Shown here: in pieces, positions 57,704 through 64,000 of the stretch
Position numbering within the stretch: the stretch's first letter is position 1
How the letters are laid out: every line of letters begins with the position of its first letter
Source: JACCXG01 sp963785755
GTDB taxonomy: Bacteria; Acidobacteriota; Vicinamibacteria; Vicinamibacterales; 2-12-FULL-66-21
Assembly: GCA_963785755.1 (NCBI GenBank)
Contig: CAWAXG010000065.1
Location: 62,001-126,000 of the forward strand
DNA: 64,000 bases
Direction of reading: 5' to 3'
The notes under the pieces: model-generated
The model's input: the letters and a program-made list of their open reading frames with translations, nothing else
What the model was told of the DNA's origin: nothing
Database searches by the model: none
Position numbers and translations under genes: made by a program

Positions 57704-57880
57704 CTAAGTGTTCCGCGCCCGCAGCAGGCGGAACGCCCATACCGACAGCGCCGCCGCGGCCGCGGTGAGGAGCAGGTACCACGGGTCGGTGGCCAGATGG
57801 CGCTCGGCCGACATCCGCAGCACATGCGCGAGTGTGATCAGGCCGAAGAGTGTGCCGGTTGTCGCCACGTAAGTCTTCAA
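57704..57880 (-). CDS. Two-helix membrane protein, 58 aa, TTG start
   Basis: The TTG at 57880, with GAGGGA 4 bases upstream, gives LKTYVATTGTLFGLITLAHV, then RMSAERHLATDPWYLLLTAA and ALSVWAFRLLRARNT. Two membrane helices are clear. Upstream codons come from the 8-bp repeat at 57891-57950 and are not protein-like, which supports the late start. The ribosome site sits at the edge of that repeat. Similar 55-60-residue proteins occur widely, with no known function. Confidence 0.55.
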   Translation of the reverse strand: MKTYVATTGTLFGLITLAHVLRMSAERHLATDPWYLLLTAAAAALSVWAFRLLRARNT

Positions 57881-57890
57881 TGCGTCCCTC

Positions 57891-57950
57891 GTGCGGTCTT
57901 CGCGCCGTCGAGCCTTCGTGCCGTCGTGCGGCGCGAAGCGCAATTCGTCT
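57891..57950. repeat. 8-bp-periodic array (GTCGTGCC family), second copy
   Basis: GTGCGGTC, TTCGCGCC, GTCGAGCC, TTCGTGCC and GTCGTGCG are followed by GCGCGAAGCGCAATTCGTCT, whose complement is the leader found at 9745-9765. It lies between the two-helix protein start and the sulfatase 3' end. Confidence 0.75.
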
Positions 57951-57995
57951 ATGGAGAAGCGGGGAGTCTGAAGATGAAAAACCCCATCCCCCAAA

Positions 57996-59519
57996 TCAGA
58001 AGTTCCATCGTTCCACTGACGACCGTGTCCGTTGACGCATCACCTGATCGATCCGCCGGACGATGTCGGGGTGATCGGGGGCGACGTTGGTGGTTTCGTT
58101 CGGATCGCGCGCGAGATCGTAGAGCTCGATCGCGGCGCCCGGGGTCTTCAGGATGTTCGTCCGGACGCCTTTCCAGTTTCCCATTCGTACGGCCTGCGAG
58201 CTGCCGTTGGAGTGGAACTCCCAGTAGAGCGCCTCGTGCGCGCGCTGGCCCGATCGCCCGAGCAGCGTCGGCGCGATCGAGATGCCGTCGGTCGGCTCGC
58301 GAAGCGGCGCGCCGGCGAGATCGGCGAAAGTCGCCCACATGTCCCAGTTCGCGCCGGCGTGATCCGAGACGGTGCCGGCCTTGATCCGATCCGGCCAGCG
58401 CACGATCATCGGCACGCGGATGCCGCCTTCGTAGACCTGGCCCTTGTGGCCGCGCAGCCCGCCGTCGCTGTCGAAGAACACCGGATCGACGCCGCCGACG
58501 TCCCAGGTGGCGCCGTTGTCGCTCGTGAAGAACACGACGGTGCGGCGATCGAGGCCGGTCCGCTGCAGCGTATCGAGGATCCGGCCGACCTGTTCGTCCA
58601 GGTACGAAATCATGGCCGCGTATGCGGCGCGCGGCGTGCGATGCGGCAGGTACTGGCGATCGCCGAGGTACGGCGTTTCGGGGAAAGTCCCCTCGTAGGC
58701 CTGCAGCGCTTTCTGCGGGACCTGCAGCGCGAGATGCGGCAGCGTCGGCGCGAAATAGAGGAAGAACCGCTCGTCCTTCTTCGCCTCGAGAAACCGCACG
58801 GCTTCATCGGTCATGGCGTCGATGGCATAGTCCGTCCCCGAGTACTTCGCGTAGGCGGCCGGATCCTTCGGGTCGCCGGCGAACGTCTGGTGCGGCGAGA
58901 AGTACGGGTTCCTGAGCGGGAAGCTGGTCTCGTTTTTCCACAGGTGGGTCGGATAGAAGTTGTGGGCCTGCTTCTGATCGAGATAGCCGAAGAACGAATC
59001 GAAGCCCTGCCGCGTCGGCACGCCCGTTGACGCCGGCCCGCCGAGCCCCCACTTGCCGATCGCGGCGGTGACATAGCCCTGCGCTTTCAGCCAGCGCGCC
59101 ACGGTTGCGGTGTCCGGCGGCAGCGGCAACTGGCCGCGCTCCTCCTCGTCCGTGAAGCCGCCGAGCTCGTAGTTGTCGCGCACCAGCGCGTGGCCGGTGT
59201 GGCGGCCGGTCAGCAGCGTCGCCCGCGACGGCGCGCAGACGGGACTTCCCGAATAGAACTGGGTGAAGCGCATGCCCTCGGCCGCCATGCGATCGAGCCG
59301 CGGCGTGCGGATCTTCTTCTGGCCGTAGACGCCGAGCTCGCGATAGCCGAGATCGTCGGCGAGGATGAAGACAATGTTCGGCGCGGCCGTCGTCTGTTGA
59401 GGCGGTTGATCGCCGCGCGCGGCCTGCGAGAGCGCCGCGGCAACCACGATCGCGCTCAGAACGAGGACACGAGTCGTGGTTGGTCTCACAGGGAGGACGG
59501 GAGGACGGGAGTTATTCAT
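57996..59519 (-). CDS. Exported type I sulfatase (arylsulfatase-like)
   Basis: About 507 residues, intact. From the ATG at 59519 a signal segment (RVLVLSAIVVAAALSQAARG) precedes NIVFILADDLGYRELGVYG with calcium ligands Asp55-Asp56. The formylglycine site is CAPSR (Cys95) in GSPVCAPSRATLLTGRHTGH. VTAAIGKWGLGG, VFFTSDNGATWDVGG and the C-terminal VRMGNWKGVRTNI complete the S1 pattern. Cys must be converted to formylglycine by a maturase, which is not in the window. It removes sulfate esters from glycans or aryl compounds in the periplasm. The first ~12 codons (NNSRPPVLPVRP) are encoded by the CCTCCC repeat at 59488-59515; no ribosome site is evident. Confidence 0.88.
   Translation of the reverse strand: MNNSRPPVLPVRPTTTRVLVLSAIVVAAALSQAARGDQPPQQTTAAPNIVFILADDLGYRELGVYGQKKIRTPRLDRMAAEGMRFTQFYSGSPVCAPSRATLLTGRHTGHALVRDNYELGGFTDEEERGQLPLPPDTATVARWLKAQGYVTAAIGKWGLGGPASTGVPTRQGFDSFFGYLDQKQAHNFYPTHLWKNETSFPLRNPYFSPHQTFAGDPKDPAAYAKYSGTDYAIDAMTDEAVRFLEAKKDERFFLYFAPTLPHLALQVPQKALQAYEGTFPETPYLGDRQYLPHRTPRAAYAAMISYLDEQVGRILDTLQRTGLDRRTVVFFTSDNGATWDVGGVDPVFFDSDGGLRGHKGQVYEGGIRVPMIVRWPDRIKAGTVSDHAGANWDMWATFADLAGAPLREPTDGISIAPTLLGRSGQRAHEALYWEFHSNGSSQAVRMGNWKGVRTNILKTPGAAIELYDLARDPNETTNVAPDHPDIVRRIDQVMRQRTRSSVERWNF
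59488..59515 (-). repeat. CCTCCC 8-bp repeat overlapping the sulfatase start
   Basis: On the minus strand ACTCCCGT, CCTCCCGT, CCTCCCTG, TG. It lies within the first codons of the sulfatase. Together with 59572-59640 it brackets the sulfatase leader. Confidence 0.7.
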
Positions 59520-59571
59520 AGTTATTGGGATTATCAAGTACTCTGCATTGCGCTTGATCCAAACTTTCTTA

Positions 59572-59640
59572 CTCCCGTCCTCCCGCCCTCCCTGTTAAGT
59601 AAGACCCCCGACGAAGAGATCAGAACCTCCCGCCCTCCCA
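59572..59640 (+). repeat. CCTCCC 8-bp repeat between sulfatase and SDR
   Basis: ACTCCCGT, CCTCCCGC, CCTCCCTG, TTAAGTAAGACC and, 30 bp later, CCTCCCGC CCTCCCAA. Complementary to the 59488-59515 copy, so a ~100-bp foldback is possible. It ends 2 bp before the SDR stop codon. Confidence 0.7.
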
Positions 59641-59641
59641 A

Positions 59642-60382
59642 TCACACGCCCCACGCGCCGCTCAGGTGCAGATTGGCGCCGTTCACGTACCGCGCTTCAT
59701 CGGAGAGCAGAAAGCGCACCGCGCTGACCGCGTCGCCCACCTCGCCAATGTAGCCGGCCGGGATGTGCTTCACCATCTTCTGCAGTTCTTCCTCCGGCGC
59801 GCTGCCCGAGCTGACGAAACCCGGGGAGACGACGTTGACGGTGATGTTGTGCGGCGCGAGCAGCCTGGCCAGCGTGCGGCTCAGGATGAGGATGCCCGAC
59901 TTGGCGATGTAGTGCGCCGTGATCTGCGGCTGCGCGACTGCCTGGTCGGCGTTCGCCATGCTGAAGCAGACGATGCGGCCCCAGCGCCGCTCGATCATGT
60001 GCGGGGCGACGAGGCGCGAGAGATAGAAGACCGGGTGCAGGTTGTTGTCGAACATCTCCTGCCAGCCGGCGACGGTCTCATCGAGGAGCGAGACGCGCCG
60101 GTATGGCCCGGCGCAATTGATGAGCGCGTCGATGCGGCCGAACTGCGCAACGACGGTCGCCACGAGCTGTTCGCACTCGTCCGGGCGCGAGATGTCCGCG
60201 CGAACCGGAAGCGCGGTCGCGCCGGTGTCCCGGATCGCGGCGGCCGTGCTCTCCGCGCTGTCGGCGCTCGTGCGGTAACAGAAGGCGATCGTCCACCCCT
60301 GCGCCGCAAGCTCGAGTCCGATGCCTCGCCCGATACCTTTGGCGCCGCCGGTGATCACCGCCACTCGTGAGGATGTCGTCAT
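59642..60382 (-). CDS. Short-chain dehydrogenase/reductase with altered YxxxK motif
   Basis: 246 residues. The NAD(P) fold is clear: VAVITGGAKGIGRGIGLELA, ADISRPDECEQLVATVVAQF, IDALINCAGPYRRVSLLDE and the active Ser in GRIVCFSMANA. A FabG-like end follows (ITVNVVSPGFVSSGSAPEEE, FLLSDEARYVNGANLHLSGA). The catalytic segment reads TAHYIAKSGIL: the residue four before Lys161 is His157, and Tyr158 is only three before it, so the canonical Tyr-x3-Lys is shifted or replaced. Members reduce 3-oxoacyl, pteridine, sugar or steroid carbonyls; the substrate is unknown. It diverges from the ApbE-DoxX-Gfo/Idh operon. Confidence 0.82.
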   Translation of the reverse strand: MTTSSRVAVITGGAKGIGRGIGLELAAQGWTIAFCYRTSADSAESTAAAIRDTGATALPVRADISRPDECEQLVATVVAQFGRIDALINCAGPYRRVSLLDETVAGWQEMFDNNLHPVFYLSRLVAPHMIERRWGRIVCFSMANADQAVAQPQITAHYIAKSGILILSRTLARLLAPHNITVNVVSPGFVSSGSAPEEELQKMVKHIPAGYIGEVGDAVSAVRFLLSDEARYVNGANLHLSGAWGV

Positions 60383-60569
60383 CGTTTACCCCGAAACCCG
60401 GCGTGTCGTGGCGCCGGTCGCCGCGTGCAAGTGGGGATTTTTCCCCGCGACGGTGATTTTCTCGCAGGTGCCGGATCGTCGCGCCGTCAAAAACCCCAGG
60501 TCTTCGGGCGACGCGGGCCAGAAGTCGCCATTGTGCCGCATGGATCGGTGGTTGCTCTAGCGCCTCCAC

Positions 60570-61619
60570 GTGTCCGGCATGACCGCTTCCGCCTCGTCTC
60601 CAGAGAGCTCGACCAGCCGGCGCCGGTTCCTTACCGGTCGCATGGGGCGCCCTGGCACCCGTCGTGCGATGGACGGTGCAGGCGGCTACTGGATCCGCGT
60701 CCACCGCCGCGCGATGGCGTGTCGCTTCGAGATTACGCTCGACCTCGCTGACGGGGCCTTCGTGGGGGCGGCCACAGCGGCGCTCGACGAAATCGATTCG
60801 CTGGAAGGCGAGCTGAGCGTGTTCCGCGACACGAGCACGATTTCCGAGATCAACCGGCGGGCGGCGCGCGAACCAGTTGCCGTCCCGCGCTTCCTGATCG
60901 ACCTCCTCGATGCCTGTCAGCAGCTTCATCGCCAGACGGATGGCGCCTTCGACATCACGACGACACCGCTCAGCCGGTGCTGGGGGTTCCTGCAGCGGGA
61001 AGGGCAGCTGCCGGATCCGGACGCGATTGAAGCTGCCCGCATGCGCGTGGGATTCGATGCCGTGAACATCGCTCGCGGTGACGCCTCGGTCGGCTTCGAT
61101 CGCCCAGGGATCGAATTGAACCTCGGCGCAATCGGCAAGGGCTACGCGCTCGATCGGGCGGGTGCGATCCTGCGCGCATCGGGCGTGACGCACGCGCTGC
61201 TGTCCGCGGGAAGCAGCAGCCTCGTCGCGCTGGGCGGCCGCGGCGACGGCTGGCGGGTCGATCTCGTGTCGCCGCTCGTGCCCGATCATCCGATCGCCGG
61301 CCTCTGGCTGCGGGATGCCGCGGTCGGGACGAGTGGCGCCGGCGAGCAGTTCGTCATCGTCGACGGTCACCGCTACGGGCACGTCATCGATCCCCGCACC
61401 GGCTGGCCGGCGGCTGGGGTCGTGTCCGCCAGCGTCGTGGCCGCGGACGCCGCGCGTGCGGACGCCCTCTCGACTGCGTTTCTCATCGGCGGGATCGATC
61501 TGGCGACGCGCTACTGCGCCGAGCATGACGATGTGCTCGCGCTCGTCACGCCGGACGACGGGTCGCGGCGGCCGGTCGTGATCGGCAGACACGCGGGCGT
61601 GCGGCTCGTGCCGCACTGA
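60570..61619 (+). CDS. apbE: FAD:protein FMN transferase (ApbE-like)
   Basis: About 349 residues. The Arg-rich start ([20 protein letters not shown]) looks like a Tat motif but lacks the hydrophobic stretch, so the leader is odd; translation could also begin at the ATG for [14 protein letters not shown]. ApbE landmarks: [67 protein letters not shown] and the magnesium-site [11 protein letters not shown]. The enzyme attaches FMN covalently to Ser/Thr of exported or membrane proteins. No obvious target motif is visible in the next two gene products. It is 19 bp from the DoxX gene. Confidence 0.85.
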   Translation: MSGMTASASSPESSTSRRRFLTGRMGRPGTRRAMDGAGGYWIRVHRRAMACRFEITLDLADGAFVGAATAALDEIDSLEGELSVFRDTSTISEINRRAAREPVAVPRFLIDLLDACQQLHRQTDGAFDITTTPLSRCWGFLQREGQLPDPDAIEAARMRVGFDAVNIARGDASVGFDRPGIELNLGAIGKGYALDRAGAILRASGVTHALLSAGSSSLVALGGRGDGWRVDLVSPLVPDHPIAGLWLRDAAVGTSGAGEQFVIVDGHRYGHVIDPRTGWPAAGVVSASVVAADAARADALSTAFLIGGIDLATRYCAEHDDVLALVTPDDGSRRPVVIGRHAGVRLVPH

Positions 61620-61638
61620 TCGAGAGTCAGGAATCATC

Positions 61639-62169
61639 ATGTCCATCATCCAACTCGCGCCGCTGCAACAGACCACGCTCGTGGTACTGCGGACGCTCAT
61701 CGGCTGGCACTTCCTGTACCAGGGCTACACGAAGCTCCTTCATCCAGCGTGGAGTCAGAACGGCGTGCCGCTCGAGCCGTGGTCGTCTGCGGGGTATCTG
61801 AAAGCGGCGACGGGACCGCTCGCGCCGCTCTTTCACTGGGCCGGAAGCGCGTCATGGATTGGATCGCTCGATCTCGCGATCGCGGTGGCGCTGACCGCGA
61901 TCGGGCTCAGTTTGATGCTCGGGCTCTTCACGCAGGCGGGATGCGCGGGCGCGCTGGCGCTGCTGACCGCCTTCTATCTGTCGGCAATCCCCGCTGGTGG
62001 AGTCGATGCGCGGGCTGAAGGGACGTATCTGCTGGTCAACAAGAATCTCATCGAGGCGTGCGCGGTCGTCGTGCTGTGGGCATTTCGCACCGGATCCATC
62101 GCGGGTCTCGATCGATTGCGGCTTCGCGCGCAGCCGCCAGCGGTGAGCGTGCAAGAGGCGGTCATATGA
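61639..62169 (+). CDS. DoxX-family membrane protein
   Basis: 176 residues with four membrane helices: [60 protein letters not shown] and [16 protein letters not shown]. The first-helix signature R-x-x-x-G-x-x-F-x-x-x-G-x-x-K and the pairing with [10 protein letters not shown] are typical of DoxX/quinol-oxidase small-subunit relatives. Its ATGA overlaps the following oxidoreductase gene, so translation is coupled. In this lineage such pairs recur; DoxX may link the oxidoreductase to the membrane quinone pool (inference). Confidence 0.8.
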   Translation: MSIIQLAPLQQTTLVVLRTLIGWHFLYQGYTKLLHPAWSQNGVPLEPWSSAGYLKAATGPLAPLFHWAGSASWIGSLDLAIAVALTAIGLSLMLGLFTQAGCAGALALLTAFYLSAIPAGGVDARAEGTYLLVNKNLIEACAVVVLWAFRTGSIAGLDRLRLRAQPPAVSVQEAVI

Positions 62170-63472
62170 ATCTCACTCCAGAACTGATGGATCAGGGGCG
62201 CCGCAACTTCCTCAAGGTACTGGCGGGAACGCCGGCCGTCGCGGCCCTGGGCCTGGCGGCCGGGCTCGAAGGCCCGGTTCCTGGCGGACGGGTGCGCATC
62301 GGCTTCATCGGTGTCGGCTCGCAGGGGCGCGCGCAGCTGACCAACGTCGACCCGCAGTGCACGGAGACGTCCGGGCGCTCTGCGACATCAACCCGTCGCA
62401 GCTCACGCTCGCCGACGCGGTCCTCGCCAAGAACGGGATGCCTCCGGCACGCCACTACGCCGACTGGCGCGAGATGCTGCAGAAGGAAGACATCGAAGCG
62501 GTCATCATGGCGCCACCGTTGTGGGCGCATGCGGATCTCGCGGTCGGGTGTCTCGAGGCCGGCAAGCACGTGCTGTGCGAGAAGATGATGGCCTGGGACG
62601 TCGCGGGGTGCGAGCGCATGCGCGCCGCCGCGGCGCGAAGCGGCAAGGTCCTGGAGATCGGCTACCAGCGCAATTACAACCCGATCTATCACGCCGCCTA
62701 CGACGGGATCATCAAGGCCGGCATCCTCGGGGACATCTATCACGTGCGGCTCGCCTGGCACCGCAACGGCAGCTGGCGCCGCAAGGGGGAGCCGCCTACG
62801 CCGGACTTCGACGCGTCGAAGTGGGGCTATCCGACGTTCGATCACCTGATCAACTGGCGGCTCTACTGGAAATACTCGCAGGGCCTCATGGCGGAGCTGT
62901 GCAGCCATCAGGTGAACGCGGCCAACTGGTTCCTGGGATCGGCGCCCGAGGCGGTGATCGCGTCCGGCGGCCTCTACCGGTTCCCCGAGCAGCGCGAGGT
63001 GTTCGATCACGTCTACGCCACGTTCGAGTATCCGGGCGGGCGCACCGCCGTGTTCTCCTCGATCGAATCCAACGCGTTCGACGACTACTACGAGATGTAC
63101 TCCGGGACGAAGGGGACGCTGATCCTGCTGCGCGAGCGCGATGCGCTGCTCTTCGAGGAGGGCGCCGGCGGGCGGCAGACGGCGATCGACGTGACGCCGG
63201 CCGGCCGGGGTGCGGTGGCGCAGTCGTCCGAGACGATGGCCGGCAACACGAATCAGGCTGCCGCCAGATCCACGACGACGGTAGGAGCCGGCGATCCCAG
63301 CGCTCGCCCGGCTGCCACCCGCCTGCAGATGCGGCGGTTCTGCTCGGCGATCCGGGTCGGCACGCCGCTCGCGTGCGGACCCGACAAGGCCGTCGGGTCG
63401 GCGCGCGCGTGCATCGCCGCCAACGAGGCCATCAAGACCAAGGCTCGCGTCGCGATTAAAGCTTTGACTTGA
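62166..63472 (+). CDS. Gfo/Idh/MocA oxidoreductase, Tat-type leader (one frameshift)
   Basis: The leader [20 protein letters not shown] with [17 protein letters not shown] is a Tat signal. The Rossmann start [20 protein letters not shown] is followed by a one-base break near 62355; the sequence resumes at [20 protein letters not shown]. Conserved blocks are [36 protein letters not shown] and [18 protein letters not shown]. It ends ARVAIKALT with TGA inside the TGAACCC array. Exported Gfo/Idh proteins probably carry tightly bound NAD(P) folded in before Tat export, and oxidise or isomerise sugars in the periplasm. The EKMMAWD box differs from the usual EKP. Confidence 0.82.
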
Positions 63473-63514
63473 ACGCTTGAACCCCTGAACCCCTGAACTC
63501 TTGAACTCTTGAAC
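63467..63514 (+). repeat. 8-bp TGAAC array (6 regular units)
   Basis: ACTTGAAC, GCTTGAAC, CCCTGAAC, CCCTGAAC, TCTTGAAC, TCTTGAAC run without interruption. The first unit supplies the stop codon of the Gfo/Idh gene at 63470-63472, and the last reaches the stop of the convergent propeller gene. Confidence 0.9.
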
Positions 63515-64000
63515 TATTTTGAGAGTCGTGCCCGCCAGTTCAGGACAACCGTGATCGGCGCGCCCTGGCCTATCCGGGGAATCAGAAAGCGGGTGCCATC
63601 CCGGGTCACCGCATACGGGCGAGCGTTCGCAGGCGGCTGGAGATGTGTCGAAAAAAGCCGCCGGGGAACGGCTGCGGTGAACCCCTTGGTGCTGTCGACG
63701 TCGGCGGCCATCATGGTGCCATCGAGCGAGAGAAAGAACAGCTGCTTGCCGTCGCCGCGCCAGCGCGGCGCCCCGCCGCCCTCGCGGGAAATGGGGAAGA
63801 CGGATTCCCTCGTCGGGAAACGGCCGGACGTACACCTCCTGACGTCCTGATGCGTTCGAATGGTAGGCAATCCACTGTCCGTCAGGTGAGAACACGCCAT
63901 CGCTTTCCATGTGCCGCGTGCTGAGGAAATTCCTGGCGTACGGTCGCCGGTCATGTCCAGCGTCCACAGGTCTGAGCCGGCTTGCCGTCCACCCGCCGTG
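63514..64000 (-). pseudogene. C-terminal part of a TolB-like propeller protein, partial and frame-broken
   Basis: The gene enters from beyond the right edge. Blades FSPDGQWIAYHSNASGRQEV and YVRPFPDEG lie in one frame. After a one-base change near 63820 the sequence continues in another: GGGAPRWRGDGKQLFFLSLD and LFSTHLQPPANARPYAVTRD, ending APITVVLNWRARLSK. This is the same family as 3399-5515, where a winged-helix or kinase head precedes the propeller; which head this one carries is outside the window. Confidence 0.7.

Noticed and set aside
60570..60660. Functional Tat signal on ApbE
   Set aside because: SRRRFLTG is followed by polar, Arg-rich sequence without the hydrophobic core a Tat signal needs.
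63467..63514. CRISPR array
   Set aside because: Units are 8 bp and contiguous, with no spacers and no cas genes.

Overview
The window looks like chromosomal DNA of an Acidobacteriota, most likely of the Vicinamibacter-type lineage (inference from gene content). It is uniformly GC-rich. It carries four Oar-like TonB-dependent receptors with an N-terminal carboxypeptidase-regulatory fold, four large orphan MacB/FtsX-type permeases of the 'ADOP' kind, an ECF sigma factor paired with a transmembrane Ser/Thr kinase-TPR protein, winged-helix/TolB-propeller proteins, serine beta-lactamase-like hydrolases and several polysaccharide-active enzymes. No rRNA, tRNA, CRISPR array, transposase, prophage or biosynthetic cluster is visible.

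Layout. 1-5.5 kb: three genes (DUF5916 outer-membrane protein, M48-like peptidase, winged-helix/propeller protein), all broken by frame changes. 5.5-23.6 kb: four Oar-like receptors, all on the minus strand, with a LolA-like exported protein, a serine hydrolase and a small exported protein between them. 23.8-35.4 kb: an intradiol dioxygenase, two ADOP permeases, an alpha/beta hydrolase, a GNAT enzyme, a second serine hydrolase and a glycoside-hydrolase-like protein. 35.6-38.9 kb: the ECF sigma/kinase-TPR pair. 39-43.2 kb: small genes (DUF3455, DUF3592, GNAT, two zinc ribbons). 43.2-54.8 kb: a PL11 rhamnogalacturonan lyase, two more ADOP permeases, a CE15-like esterase, a DinB-like protein and an alpha/beta hydrolase. 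54.9-64 kb: an alpha-glucan phosphorylase with a fused GAF domain, a sulfatase, an SDR, an ApbE-DoxX-Gfo/Idh operon, and the 3' end of another propeller protein running off the window.

Together the genes suggest a heterotroph that takes up and breaks down complex glycans: receptors, PL11 lyase, CE15-like esterase, sulfatase, GH-like enzyme and a storage-glucan phosphorylase. Surface signalling and export adaptations accompany them.

The most unusual content lies between the genes. At least five families of short dispersed repeats are present. Two ~251-bp copies of a branched palindromic element (15092-15342 and 51799-52050) have a central stem that differs between copies by compensated base pairs. 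Six loci carry an 8-bp-periodic array with the core TGAAC, always in the sense of the gene that ends there, and three times supplying that gene's stop codon. Two further families (CACGAAGG/GTCGTGCC and CCTCCCGT...CTTGTGAAG) are also 8-bp periodic, and a 150-bp element is bounded by 24-bp perfect inverted repeats that contain 8-mers. Single-base frame breaks are very dense before 5.5 kb and scattered afterwards, so sequencing or assembly error must be considered before calling those genes dead.
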